Counted from the stretch's first letter, positions 25,586 to 34,929 are shown. The stretch: 64,000 nt of DNA from Methylocaldum szegediense (GCF_949769195.1 NZ_OX458333.1:496001-560000); one strand, 5' to 3'. The notes: generated from the letters alone by a model not told the origin. Numbers and translations: made by a program.

Positions 25586-26532
25586 GGCTCCTGAGACACG
25601 CGCGCGACCCACGTTTCCTCTGTGCCGTAATGGCTTTTGTGTGTGTCGCGATAGCGCTCTTTTATCCCACCCTGAAGTTGTCGAGACCGGTGTTCGATCA
25701 CATCATCGTGGTCGACATCACCCGAAGCATGAACGTGACCGATTACCGGATCGGCGATCGACCGACCTCTCGTCTGGAGATGGTCAAGTCGGCCATGCGT
25801 TCGGCCTTACGGGAATTGCCCTGCGATTCTAGGCTGGGGCTCGGGCTTTTCACCGGGCGGCAATCTTTTCTCCTGTTCGAGCCTATCGAAGTCTGCAGCG
25901 GCTTCGAAGCCATCGATACCGCCATGGAGCGCATCGATTGGCGCATGGCCTGGGATGCCGATAGCCGCATCGCCGACGGGCTCTACGACGCGTTGACTCA
26001 CCTTCAGGATTTGAACGCGAATTTGGTTTTCGTGACTGACGGCCATGAGGCTCCGCCGCTCAATCCACGCTACAAGCGCGAGTTCGATTCGGTCAAGGGC
26101 AAGCTCAAAGGGATCGTCATCGGCGCAGGCGGGCTGAATCTGTCGCCGATCCCGAAGTTCAACGAACGCGGCGAAGCCATCGGCTTTTACTCGGAGGAAG
26201 ACGTCCCTCACCGGTCTACCTTCGGTTTGCCTCCCAAACCACCGTCGGAGATCGAAGGGTATCACGCACGCAACGCCCCGTTCGGCAGCGAACTGGTCAT
26301 CGGTACCGAACATCTGTCCTCACTCAAGGAAGACTATCTGCGCGGGCTGGCGGAGGAGGCCGGGCTTCTCTATAGCCGGCTGGAAAACCTCGAGGATTTG
26401 GGCAGAGCCTTACAACACTCCGAATTCGCCCGTTTCGAAACGGTCGCCTCCGACATCCGGTGGCTACCGGCGGGGCTCGCCCTGGCGGCTCTGGTCGTGC
26501 TTTACGGCGTATTGCCGTTCAAGCTCCGCTAA
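25546..26532 (+). CDS. mxaL: MxaL, von Willebrand factor A protein
   Basis: The 328-residue protein has TM1 (~27-42), a vWA domain with MIDAS motif VVDITRSMN (~54-62) and LVFVTDGHE (~162), and a C-terminal TM (~307-322). It pairs with MxaC and the MoxR ATPase MxaR in enzyme assembly. The start is GTG at 25546 behind GAAGGGG, inside the end of mxaK. An internal start is less likely because it would cut the N-terminal region before TM1. Confidence 0.9.
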   Translation: MDDRAGISARFTLRLLRHARDPRFLCAVMAFVCVAIALFYPTLKLSRPVFDHIIVVDITRSMNVTDYRIGDRPTSRLEMVKSAMRSALRELPCDSRLGLGLFTGRQSFLLFEPIEVCSGFEAIDTAMERIDWRMAWDADSRIADGLYDALTHLQDLNANLVFVTDGHEAPPLNPRYKREFDSVKGKLKGIVIGAGGLNLSPIPKFNERGEAIGFYSEEDVPHRSTFGLPPKPPSEIEGYHARNAPFGSELVIGTEHLSSLKEDYLRGLAEEAGLLYSRLENLEDLGRALQHSEFARFETVASDIRWLPAGLALAALVVLYGVLPFKLR

Positions 26533-26604
26533 TGGGATGGGCTCTGTCCATCCAACAATGAAGTGCAGTTTCACTGTTCATCGATCCGAGGAGTTGTCTA
26601 TTCC

Positions 26605-27138
26605 ATGAAAATGATTTTTGCTGTCTTGTCGGTGCTGGGTTTGGCTTTCGCTAGCGAAGTTTCGGCCCACGGCCCCACGCCTCAAAAAGTCGTCGAATCG
26701 ATCGTGATCGATCGGCCGATCGAAAAAGTCTGGGACAAGGTCAAGGATTTCGGCGCCATCGGCCAATGGAATCCGGCGCTCTCGAAAAGCGAGGCGCAAG
26801 GCGGTAATCAGCCCGGCGACAAACGCACCCTGGTGTTCCAGAACGGCGAGCAACTGGTGGAGGAGCTCGATTTTTACGACGAAAAAACCTACGAGTACGA
26901 CTACCGGCTGAAGGACGTCAACGTCAAGGCTTTGCCGGCAAGCTCCTATTCGGCGGTCTTGAAGCTGACACCGGAGGGGCAGGGTACCAAGGTGGAATGG
27001 AAAAGCCGCCTCTACCGAGGCGATACCAGCAATTTCCCGCCGGACGATCTGAACGACGAAGCGGCCGTTCAAGCCATGCAGACTTTCTTCAAGACCGGCC
27101 TCGAAAATCTCAAACGCATTGTTGAATCCGAGAATTGA
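26605..27138 (+). CDS. mxaD: MxaD, periplasmic SRPBCC-family protein
   Basis: The 177-residue product has a signal peptide (MKMIFAVLSVLGLAFASEVSA) and a polyketide-cyclase/SRPBCC domain (VIDRPIEKVWDKVKDFGAIGQWNP near residue 35). MxaD aids electron transfer between methanol dehydrogenase and cytochrome cL in other species. The ATG at 26605 is preferred because it starts the signal peptide and lies after CCGAGGAG; the frame opens 42 nt earlier. It is the last gene of the cluster; no clear terminator follows. Confidence 0.92.
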   Translation: MKMIFAVLSVLGLAFASEVSAHGPTPQKVVESIVIDRPIEKVWDKVKDFGAIGQWNPALSKSEAQGGNQPGDKRTLVFQNGEQLVEELDFYDEKTYEYDYRLKDVNVKALPASSYSAVLKLTPEGQGTKVEWKSRLYRGDTSNFPPDDLNDEAAVQAMQTFFKTGLENLKRIVESEN

Positions 27139-27819
27139 GGACTTACGGCCGGTCGAAGGGGCGCTTCTATAGCTAGGAAAGCCTTGGACATGGTTGCGTC
27201 TCTTCGACCGGGCTCAGAGCGTTTTTACCTTTAGTGAAAGGCAACCGATGGAAAGGGAAGCGAGGGCGGGTTAGGCCGCTAGGCTGTAATCCGCCGCACA
27301 CCGCAAAAAAGCGCGTCATGCGACTACACCGCGCTCTACAGCAGGAAAGTAGGGTGCGGTAAGCGAAGCGAACCGCACCGTTCGGGGATCGCCTTCGAGT
27401 ACCGAGCGAGTCAGCTCTACCTGACTTCCATTCCGTCGAAGTTCCTCGCCTCTGCAGAGATGGCCGGAGTCCAAGCGACAGGGATCGAGACGCCTTGCCT
27501 TCCTTGGTCTCTGGATTCCGGCGATCCCTGCCGGAATGACGGCCTTGCGGGTTGACGTCGACACTGCCGTCTAGCGAGAACTGGTAGGAAAGTAGCGATA
27601 CGGCACGAGATCGACCACGTGCCCAGGACACTTCCCGGATTCCAGGACTTGGAGCCTATCCCGATAGGCTGTTCGTCCTGAACCTTTCGATAGGCTCGGG
27701 CCTGGTTTGTTGAAAGGTTTTGCGAGCCTATTGGGATAGGCTCTCGATCAGTGCAACCCCATGGCATCGGGCCTCCCTTGGCAACACCCTACCATCCGCG
27801 TGCATGCGCAAGCGTGTCT
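27139..27819. repeat. Gene-free region with dispersed repeat modules
   Basis: No supported gene in ~680 bp. Three palindromic modules are present. (1) 27349-27379: GTAGGGTGCGGT and AACCGCACC around AAGCGAAGCG. (2) About 27503-27542: TCTGGATTCCGGC facing GCCGGAATGACGG. (3) 27652-27746: GAGCCTATC/GATAGGCT, then GAGCCTAT-TGGG-ATAGGCTC. Modules 1 and 2 recur in diverged form at 37415-37602, so they are dispersed REP/MITE-like elements. Confidence 0.7.
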
Positions 27820-29088
27820 TCAGAAGCTGATTCCCATTTGCAGCCACCATTTCTGCGTATCGACGTTGCCGGCGAAAGCCTTGGGATTGGAAGAGTTGTA
27901 ATCGGCAAACTTAAACAACAGAGCATAATGCTTGCCGAATTTCTTTTCGACCTGGACGTCGAATTCCTCGCCGTAACGGATATTGCCTGTGTCGTCCCGA
28001 AAATCGTGATAGACGAACCAGATGTCCACGCCGTAAAGGCTGGTCTTCAAGGTGCCGTACACATCGCGGATGCCGTCGGGCGGCGTCACCAGGAACTTGT
28101 CGGCCCAGCCCTGGAAGGCGTGTAGGGTCGCGAGCGGGGTGCGGAAACCCTGGCCGTTGTCTGAGCCCAATTCTTCGAACGAGCCTTTGAAAACGAAACC
28201 CCACAAATCCAGCCCGCCTTCGGCCATCCAGTAATCGACCTTGAAGTCCTTGGGATTGTCGGCGTAATCCTCTTGCCAGGCATATTCGGCTGCATACAGC
28301 GCTTTGATATTGTCGGTGAGGGACGTCGTGCCCTCGAAGCGAACGCCTACGGTTTGGGTGGAATTGCTGAGTGTATTGAAGGTTTGAGTGGGGTAGCTTT
28401 CGCGTGCATTGTCGTAGTCCAGCCATTCTCCGTGGACGATCAGCTTGCCGTAGGGGAAGCCGGTATAGGCGATGTTGAAAACCGGCGAGTTCATGCCGAT
28501 GGTGCGTGAAGTGACGTCCTGGACTTTCCAGAGATATCCGGCGGTGATCGTGGTGTCGGGCAGGCTGGTGTTGGTGATGACGATAGAGTCGTAAGTCTGC
28601 TCGAGCTGGCGCCAGACCACGTTGCCGATGAAACGGTGGTTGTCGAAGATGATGCGTTGACGCCCGACTTTGAAAACCGTTTCGGGCACCCCGCTGTATG
28701 CGATCCAGAGCTGGTTAACTTCGTTTTTCTGAGGATCCGAGATGACGGGATGGCGGGTCTTGTCGTTCCAGGTGCTGTTGTAATCGTTGCTGAAGATATC
28801 CTGGGTGCCCTCGTACTCGGCAAAGGCTTGAAACCCTTGGAAGGTCGGCGTGAGATAGCCGATCCGCGCGCGGAGGGTATCGGCCTTCGCGACTTCGGGC
28901 AAATTGGCTTGATCCACGTATTCGAAGCGATAGCGGAGATCGATGTTGAACTTGCCTCCCCCGACGTTTAAGGCGTTCTCGATACTTTCAGTCAGCCCTT
29001 GCGCAAACACGGGGCGAGCGGCGGCAAGCCCCAGTAAGAGAATCCGTAAGAAGCTGCCGCGCTTCCGCGGCTGCCCGGTAATCCGCAT
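27820..29088 (-). CDS. Outer-membrane porin (alginate-export-like) in the nitrate region
   Basis: Porin-like beta-barrel of 422 residues: signal peptide MRITGQPRKRGSFLRILLLG...VFAQ, alternating aromatic strands, an N-terminal LRYRFEYVDQ typical of the alginate-export porin family, and a terminal aromatic residue (GISF). The ATG at 29088 is chosen because GGGGG lies 7 nt upstream and directly past a regulated leader; longer frames run into the leader. The porin follows nasT and carries its own NasT-type leader and sigma54-like promoter, so it probably lets nitrate or another nitrogen source cross the outer membrane. The substrate is inferred. Confidence 0.85.
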   Translation of the reverse strand: MRITGQPRKRGSFLRILLLGLAAARPVFAQGLTESIENALNVGGGKFNIDLRYRFEYVDQANLPEVAKADTLRARIGYLTPTFQGFQAFAEYEGTQDIFSNDYNSTWNDKTRHPVISDPQKNEVNQLWIAYSGVPETVFKVGRQRIIFDNHRFIGNVVWRQLEQTYDSIVITNTSLPDTTITAGYLWKVQDVTSRTIGMNSPVFNIAYTGFPYGKLIVHGEWLDYDNARESYPTQTFNTLSNSTQTVGVRFEGTTSLTDNIKALYAAEYAWQEDYADNPKDFKVDYWMAEGGLDLWGFVFKGSFEELGSDNGQGFRTPLATLHAFQGWADKFLVTPPDGIRDVYGTLKTSLYGVDIWFVYHDFRDDTGNIRYGEEFDVQVEKKFGKHYALLFKFADYNSSNPKAFAGNVDTQKWWLQMGISF

Positions 29089-29124
29089 GACGTACCCCCA
29101 GATCATTGTCATCAGATCAGCAAT

Positions 29125-29203
29125 AAAAAAGGCGTCGCCCACGGGCCTGTGGCCCGCGGGAGGACGCCTTTGTCCGTCGTCTGCGCACCCTCGTCGGCGC
29201 GCA
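29125..29203 (-). promoter_or_regulatory. ANTAR (NasT)-type antitermination leader of the porin gene
   Basis: On the minus strand, 5' to 3': hairpin P1 at 29203-29182 (8-bp stem TGCGCGCC/GGTGCGCA with one G-U pair, hexaloop GACGAG); a 6-nt linker; hairpin P2 at 29175-29162 (GGAC/GTCC, hexaloop AAAGGC, with A1 and G4); then a terminator at 29171-29125 whose 5' arm is the P2 loop and 3' arm (AAAGGCGTC pairing GACGCCTTT, inner stem GGGCC/GGCCC, six T). P2 and the terminator cannot form together. The NarK leader has the same layout and linker length. Confidence 0.8.
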
Positions 29204-29223
29204 ACGGCTGTTATCGGAGAATT

Positions 29224-29240
29224 AACAGGAAGCGTGCCAA
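29224..29240 (-). promoter_or_regulatory. Sigma54-like promoter of the porin leader
   Basis: Minus-strand TGGCACGCTTCCTGTT matches the -24 box well; the -12 box has GT where GC is usual, at the right 10-nt spacing. It sits just upstream of the leader hairpins, as the better-matched site does at narK. Confidence 0.45.
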
Positions 29241-29377
29241 GTTCGTCTGACCGTCGGAACGGCACGGAAATCACGGTAGGTAGCGCGGCGGAGCAGCGTC
29301 ATGGTGGGTGAGGCAATGAACGGTATGCGACAAAAGTGTGCGAAATGCGCGAAAGCCGGGCGAACCCTGCCGCCTTA

Positions 29378-29956
29378 TCAGTCGGTCAGTCCTTCCAGGG
29401 CGAGCAAGGTCCTCGCGACATCCGCGATGCGCATATTGCGGCTCATGGCTGTTTTGCGGAGCAGCTGATAGGCTTCGTCTTCACTCAAGCCTTTTCGCTG
29501 CATCAGAATGCCTTTGGCCTTATCGACCACTTTCCGATCGGCGAGCTGGGTTTTGGTTTCCTGGAGCTCGCGCTTGAGGGCTTCGAATTCGCGGAAACGG
29601 GCTATGGCCACCTCGACGATGGGCATAACGCGTTCCTGGCTGAGGCCGTCCACGACATAGGCGCTCACGCCGGCTTGTACGGCCTGACGGATGTACTCGC
29701 TATCGCGCTTGTTCGAGAACAGAATGATCGGCCTCGGCTGGTCCCGGCTGATCTCCCGCATTTGTTCAAGGGTATCCCGGCCGGGGGCTTCCAAGTCCAT
29801 GATGATGATGTCTGGTTGGCATTCTTTGAGTTCTCGAAGGAGGTTGTGGCCATGCTTGATCCGGGCGACGACCTGATGGCCGGCATCGTGCAAGGCCTGC
29901 TCCAATATGGCGCTTCGAGCCGCATCCTGATCGACCAGCAAGATTCTGAGGCTCAT
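29378..29956 (-). CDS. nasT: NasT, ANTAR-domain response regulator for nitrate assimilation
   Basis: The 192-residue protein has an N-terminal receiver-like domain (LVDQDAAR at 8-15, Asp54 in IIMDLEAPG) and a C-terminal ANTAR RNA-binding domain (ADRKVVDKAKGILMQRKGLSEDEAYQLLRKTAM). NasT binds tandem hexaloop hairpins in leader RNA and prevents termination when released from NasS by nitrate. The ATG at 29956 overlaps the nasS stop (ATGA). Two matching leaders are found in this window, before narK and before the porin gene. Confidence 0.94.
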   Translation of the reverse strand: MSLRILLVDQDAARSAILEQALHDAGHQVVARIKHGHNLLRELKECQPDIIIMDLEAPGRDTLEQMREISRDQPRPIILFSNKRDSEYIRQAVQAGVSAYVVDGLSQERVMPIVEVAIARFREFEALKRELQETKTQLADRKVVDKAKGILMQRKGLSEDEAYQLLRKTAMSRNMRIADVARTLLALEGLTD

Positions 29957-31278
29957 GGATTGACCTTGGCCAATACGTCCAGTGAAACCTGCCGATTGTG
30001 AAGTGCGAACTGTTCCAGATAGTCCACCGGGCGGAGCGGATCGAACACACCGCCGTCCAGGAACCGATCCTTGCCTAGTGACATCGGTTCGGTGGCTTCC
30101 TGGAGCGTCCAAGGTTGGTCGTGTTGCCCCTCGGTTTTGTAGTCCACGGTGGGGAAGGGGAGGCCGAGAGCTTGGGCGGCCTCGCGGTAAAGATCGGGTC
30201 GATAGACCTCTTCCGCCAGGGCGCGAATGTCGATGGGGTCGCGCAACTGTCCCCAGCGGTACATCTGCGTGACGAACCAAACGGCATGCGAACGCCACGG
30301 AAAGGTCGCCGCGTAGCGGAAGAACACGTTAAAGTCGGGGAGCGGCGCTGGCTCGGCATCGATTTGGTAGTGAAACGAGCCGGTCATGGACATCTTGACG
30401 ACGTCCGCCGGTGCGCTGACGTAGTCCTCGCGTGCCAGAATTTCGGCTACTTCAACGCGGTTTTCGGGCCGGTCTATCCATTGCGCCGATTCCAGGAGCG
30501 CCATCAACAAGGCCCGGTGAGTGGCGGGATGCCGTTCGGCCCATTCGCGGTTCACGCCCAGCACTTTTTCCGGTTTGTTGTTCCAGATTTCATAGTCGGT
30601 GATTAGCGTGCGTCCAACGCCTTGCGCTACCGCCTGTGCGTTCCAGGGCTCGCCGACGCAATAACCGTCTATCTCACCGGCCTTCAAATAGTCGACCATG
30701 TGGGGTGGCGGAATGACCACCAGGCGTACGTCGCAGTCCGGGTCGATGCCACCTGCGGCTAACCAGTAGCGCAGCATGTAGTTGTGCGTGGAAAACGGAA
30801 ATACCGTTGCGAAGCACAAAGGGGAGTATCCTCTCTTCCGGTCACTCTCGATGACCTTTTTCAGCGCTCGCACGCTCATGGAGCGCTCGGCTGCGGCCTC
30901 GGGATCGAGTTCGGCCATGCGCCGGTACAGGCGTTGCGATACGGTGATGGCGTTGCCGTTGAGATCCAGAGACAGCGCGGTGATGGTCGGTTTCTTCAGC
31001 TCCCCGAGGCCGAGCGTCGTAGCGATGGGCATGGGCGCCAGCATATGACCGCCGTCTAACACGCCGGCAAAGACCTTGTCGCGGATATTGGCCCAGGACA
31101 CTTCCCGGAAGAGCCTGACCTCAAGCCCATGTTTTCGGAAAAAACCTTTTTCCTTGGCGATCACCAGTGGTGCGCAGTCCGTCAGCGGAATGAAACCCAG
31201 GTCAATGCGGGGCTTCTCGAGTCCTTCACCGCCCGTCGCGTGAACGGCGGATCGGAGCCATGGGGCAACCGAGCTCAT
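29953..31278 (-). CDS. nasS: NasS, cytoplasmic nitrate/nitrite sensor protein
   Basis: The 441-residue protein is related to the nitrate-binding proteins NrtA/CmpA (IDLGFIPLTDCAPLVIAKEKGFF; EIDGYCVGEPWNAQAVAQGVG) but has no signal peptide, as expected for NasS. It binds NasT and releases it on sensing nitrate or nitrite. Its overlap with nasT shows they are one unit. It could be mistaken for a transporter subunit, but no NrtB or NrtC permease or ATPase gene is nearby. Confidence 0.92.
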   Translation of the reverse strand: MSSVAPWLRSAVHATGGEGLEKPRIDLGFIPLTDCAPLVIAKEKGFFRKHGLEVRLFREVSWANIRDKVFAGVLDGGHMLAPMPIATTLGLGELKKPTITALSLDLNGNAITVSQRLYRRMAELDPEAAAERSMSVRALKKVIESDRKRGYSPLCFATVFPFSTHNYMLRYWLAAGGIDPDCDVRLVVIPPPHMVDYLKAGEIDGYCVGEPWNAQAVAQGVGRTLITDYEIWNNKPEKVLGVNREWAERHPATHRALLMALLESAQWIDRPENRVEVAEILAREDYVSAPADVVKMSMTGSFHYQIDAEPAPLPDFNVFFRYAATFPWRSHAVWFVTQMYRWGQLRDPIDIRALAEEVYRPDLYREAAQALGLPFPTVDYKTEGQHDQPWTLQEATEPMSLGKDRFLDGGVFDPLRPVDYLEQFALHNRQVSLDVLAKVNP

Positions 31279-31737
31279 GAGTCAGGGGGTCTCCTTATCC
31301 AAAACTTTCGGGGGCGTATCATAAGGAAGTCGCGAAACGGGTTGGTCCGATAGCCGCTAAGAGGTAAATAGTCCGCCCCGATAAGCCGCCTCAAGCATCC
31401 ATTATGCCAACGTGAGCTACCAACAGGGGAACGCCGATTGGGTTTTGGAACCTTTGCTGCTTGCTTCTCCGGTAAAACCGCTTTCGCGAACGTCGTTGGC
31501 GTCTCTGGTTTGTCTGAAGCGATTCAAGGACTTGTCGATCGGCAATCCTGGGTCGATTAGAACGCGCCGCCGGGATGCGGTATGGAAAAAGCCTTCCCAC
31601 GCTGATCGCGAGTTTGCGCGCGGCAGGGTTGAACATGGCCTGGATAGGCAATGCCTCAAGTCGGGGCATAAACCATTGAAATGCACGGATACGAGGCATC
31701 GTCCGATGGCGCGTTCGAGCGCGGCGGCACGCCTCCT
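31279..31737. other. Gap between nasA and nasS, nothing identified
   Basis: About 460 bp separate nasA from nasS. No convincing gene, hairpin leader or repeat is seen. The nasST promoter should lie near 31280-31400, but no confident box was found. Confidence 0.4.
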
Positions 31738-34464
31738 TTACCCTTGCAACAAGGACTTGATCTCGGGAATACAGGAACCGCAGTTGGTTCCGGCTTTGAG
31801 CGCCGCACCAATCTGTTCCGCAGTCGTCAAATTCTGCTTCCGAATGGCGCGTTTCAGGGTGTTGATGCCCACGCTGAAACAGGAGCAAACGATAGGTCCC
31901 TGATCGTCCTCCGCGGAAGCCGGTTTGCCGGCGAGAAGACTCATGCGAGTCCGATCGGGGACTCGATCCAGGCCGAAGAGACCGGCCAACCAGCTACGTG
32001 GCGGCAGTTCGAAGCTGCGGTCGATAAAGATGCAGAACTGCAAACGCCCGCTGTGTAGAAGCGCACAGCGATATCGGCCGGAGTAAGGATCTGCGAATTG
32101 CAACCATTCCTCCTCGGCGTACGCCCTTTTGGTAGAAGCGGATTCGCTTGAACCCGAGGGCTGGGCACGTAATTCGCGGACCCAAGCCGCCCAATCGGGT
32201 GGTGGTTCGGAATGCGCGAGTTCGTAAAGCCAATATCCGTCGCCGCGCGTCGTAATGCGGTAGTCGACCTCGATAGCATGCAGCGGGTCGCGCGACAGGG
32301 CGAAGCCGTACCATGCCGCCCGATAGGGTTCGATTCGTATGGGCGTGTGCTTGGATTCGGGCTCCCCGGAGACGGGGTCGACCGCGGGGTTGACCAAAGC
32401 ATTGATCAAGCCTTTGTTGGCATAAGGGCCGCTCCAGTGCATCGGCACGAATACCGCCCCCCGTTGCTGATCTTCGGTGACGCGCGCCCGGACCAGGGCT
32501 TGCCCGAAGCGGCTTTCCAGTCGGACCAGAGAGCCGTCCGGAACGGCGTAACGGGCGGCATCGTGTGGGTTCAGTTCCGCGTAGGGCTCGGGAAGATGCT
32601 TCGTCAGCCGGGCGGACTTGCCAGTACGGGTCATGGTGTGCCACTGATCGCGAATGCGCCCGGTATTGAGCACCAGCGGATAGGCCGAATCGGGTAGGTT
32701 GGCCGGAGCTTTGGGGAGGACCGGGACCATTCTGGCGCGACGGCCCGGGAACGAGAATCCACCGCCATCGAACAGGCGTGGAACGCCGTTCGGATGACAT
32801 TGGTTTACCGGCCATTGGATAGGCTTCAAGGCATCGTAGCCGGCTCGGTCCAGTTCCGCGAGGCCTGAAATATCGAACACACGTTCACCGTTATTCCGAA
32901 ATCCGGACAATCGGGCGTGCTCCACAAAAATTTCCCAGGCCGATTGATAGTTAAAATCATCTCCGTAACCCATTCGCTGGGCCACCCGGCTGATGATCCA
33001 CCAATCCGGCTTGGCTTCCCCCGGTGGCGGCAGAAATGCTCGCTGGCGGGAAATACGCCGTTCGGAGTTGGTCACGGTGCCGTCCTTCTCGCCCCAGGCC
33101 AGTGCAGGCAGGCTCACGTGGGCATATTGGCTCAAATCCGTGCCTGACTCGCATTCGGACACCACGACGAATTCGCAGCGGCCGAGCGCGTCCCGAACCG
33201 CGTTTGAGTCCGGCAGACTGACCGCCGGATTGGTGGCCATGATCCAGATTGCCTTGATGCGTCCTCCTGCGATCGCTCGAAACATCTCTACCGCCTTGAG
33301 CCCGGGTTTTTCCGCTATGCGCGGCGCATTCCAGAACGTCTGCACTAGATTCCGGTGCTCGGGGTTCTCGATATCGAGATGCGCCGCGAGTTGGTTGGCG
33401 AGTCCGCCGACCTCCCGACCGCCCATGGCGTTGGGCTGGCCGGTCAAGGAAAAAGGCCCCATGCCCGGCTTGCCGATCCGCCCGGTAGCAAGATGGACGT
33501 TGATGATGCTGTTGACCTTGTCGGTGCCGCTGGACGACTGATTGACCCCCTGGGACCAGAGGGTGACGGTTTTTTCCGTGCGCGCGAACCATTGGTAGAA
33601 GGTCGCGAGGTCCTCTTCGGAAATACCGCAGATTCTGGCAACAGCGGGCAGGGACGGGGCCGTCTTGCGCGCGGTCTCGAACGCTTCAGCGTAGAGGCCG
33701 AGATGTTTCTCAAGGAAACCAAAATCGATGCTGTCGTGCTGACGCAGATAATTCAGCAGCCCGTTGAACAAAACCGCATCGGTGCCTGGCCGGATCGGAA
33801 GATGCAGGTCGGCGGATTGAGAGGTCGCCGTCCGGCGCGGATCGATGTTGACGATCTTCAGACGGCGATTTTCTCGTTTGGCCGCGAGCAGACGTTGAAA
33901 CAAGATGGGATGGCACCAGGCCGCGTTCGAGCCGACCAGCACCACGAGATCGGCGAGTTGCAGGTCCTCGTAACAGCCGGGGACCACGTCCTCGCCGAAA
34001 GCCCGTTTCTGGGCGGCGACCGTGGACGACATACAGAGGCGCGAATTGGTGTCGATGTTTCCCGAGCCGATATAGCCCTTCATCAGCTTGTTCGCGACGT
34101 AATAATCTTCGGTCAAGAGTTGGCCGGAGACATAGAACGCCACCGCGTCGGGCCCGTGGGTTTCGATGATTCGCTGAAAGGTATTGGCGACGGTGGTTAG
34201 CGCGTCATCCCAGCTCACCCGCCGGCCGTTGATCTCGGGATAAAGGAGCCGGGTTTCCAGCGATAGGGTTTCGCCGAGGGAGGAGCCCTTGGAGCACAGC
34301 CGGCCGAAATTGGAGGGATGCTCCGGATCACCCTTGATGTCGGCCGACTCCGGACCGCGCGCTGCGGCAAGGATGCCGCAGCCGACGCCGCAATAAGGGC
34401 AGGTGGTGGCGATAGCGCCGTTTTCCCTAGTCAAGGACGGATTGGAAAAGGGTGCAGAACTCAA
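31738..34464 (-). CDS. nasA: Assimilatory nitrate reductase, molybdopterin catalytic subunit
   Basis: Cytoplasmic enzyme reducing nitrate to nitrite. In the 908 residues: an N-terminal [4Fe-4S] site (CPYCGVGCGI ... RLCSKG, ~20-60), the Mo-bisMGD domains of the DMSO-reductase family (WGEKDGTVTNSERRISRQR; SLTGQPNAMGGREVGG), and a C-terminal BFD-like [2Fe-2S] domain (IVCSCFSVGI ... GTNCGSCIPE). This layout is the NasA form, in which electrons come from a flavoprotein or ferredoxin partner. The start is TTG with GAGGA 8 nt upstream; no ATG is in frame upstream. Confidence 0.93.
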   Translation of the reverse strand: MSSAPFSNPSLTRENGAIATTCPYCGVGCGILAAARGPESADIKGDPEHPSNFGRLCSKGSSLGETLSLETRLLYPEINGRRVSWDDALTTVANTFQRIIETHGPDAVAFYVSGQLLTEDYYVANKLMKGYIGSGNIDTNSRLCMSSTVAAQKRAFGEDVVPGCYEDLQLADLVVLVGSNAAWCHPILFQRLLAAKRENRRLKIVNIDPRRTATSQSADLHLPIRPGTDAVLFNGLLNYLRQHDSIDFGFLEKHLGLYAEAFETARKTAPSLPAVARICGISEEDLATFYQWFARTEKTVTLWSQGVNQSSSGTDKVNSIINVHLATGRIGKPGMGPFSLTGQPNAMGGREVGGLANQLAAHLDIENPEHRNLVQTFWNAPRIAEKPGLKAVEMFRAIAGGRIKAIWIMATNPAVSLPDSNAVRDALGRCEFVVVSECESGTDLSQYAHVSLPALAWGEKDGTVTNSERRISRQRAFLPPPGEAKPDWWIISRVAQRMGYGDDFNYQSAWEIFVEHARLSGFRNNGERVFDISGLAELDRAGYDALKPIQWPVNQCHPNGVPRLFDGGGFSFPGRRARMVPVLPKAPANLPDSAYPLVLNTGRIRDQWHTMTRTGKSARLTKHLPEPYAELNPHDAARYAVPDGSLVRLESRFGQALVRARVTEDQQRGAVFVPMHWSGPYANKGLINALVNPAVDPVSGEPESKHTPIRIEPYRAAWYGFALSRDPLHAIEVDYRITTRGDGYWLYELAHSEPPPDWAAWVRELRAQPSGSSESASTKRAYAEEEWLQFADPYSGRYRCALLHSGRLQFCIFIDRSFELPPRSWLAGLFGLDRVPDRTRMSLLAGKPASAEDDQGPIVCSCFSVGINTLKRAIRKQNLTTAEQIGAALKAGTNCGSCIPEIKSLLQG

Positions 34465-34603
34465 GCGTCTCGTCCTCTAATATCCAAACAGTAGAAGAAA
34501 CGAAGGCTGACAGGCCGGGCCTGGCCTTATTTCAAGCTCGATGGCTGCACGGTGCCGGAAGCGGTAAGCCAGGCTAAGATAGGACCGTTTCCGGCATTCA
34601 GCC

Positions 34604-34924
34604 TCATTCCGATTCGACGAGTTGCAGCCACAATCTTTCCCCCTCTACTTTCACCGGAAAGCACGTCGTCCGGCCCTCGTCCGGCGGAGCGGCTGCGCCG
34701 GACGCCAGGTCGATCACCCAATTGTGGAGCGGACAAGCCACCCGCTTCCCGCAGACGATGCCTTGGGAGAGGGGGCCGCCCTTGTGGGGGCAGACATCGC
34801 GGACGGCGAAGATTTCATCGTCGATCGTGCGGAAAACCGCTACGTTGCCGTTCCGCGTCGCCACAACGCGGGAACCTTGCCGAGGGATGTCTTCGATACG
34901 GCCGATTTCGATCCAGTCGGTCAT
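34604..34924 (-). CDS. nirD: Nitrite reductase small subunit NirD (Rieske-like)
   Basis: The 106-residue protein has a complete Rieske [2Fe-2S] motif: CPHKGGPLSQG and CPLHNWVIDL. Some NirD proteins lack these Cys/His; this one keeps them. It pairs with NirB for NADH-dependent reduction of nitrite to ammonium. Its start is 5 bp after the nirB stop. Confidence 0.93.
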   Translation of the reverse strand: MTDWIEIGRIEDIPRQGSRVVATRNGNVAVFRTIDDEIFAVRDVCPHKGGPLSQGIVCGKRVACPLHNWVIDLASGAAAPPDEGRTTCFPVKVEGERLWLQLVESE

Positions 34925-34929
34925 GGCAT

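Noticed and set aside
27139-27819. CRISPR array
   Set aside because: Repeats are palindromic, few and irregularly spaced, with no constant direct repeat or spacers.
29953-31278. Periplasmic nitrate-binding protein NrtA
   Set aside because: No signal peptide, no NrtB/NrtC neighbours, and overlap with an ANTAR gene; NasS fits better.
31417-31686. Short minus-strand frame between nasA and nasS
   Set aside because: No start signal, no family, and composition not protein-like.
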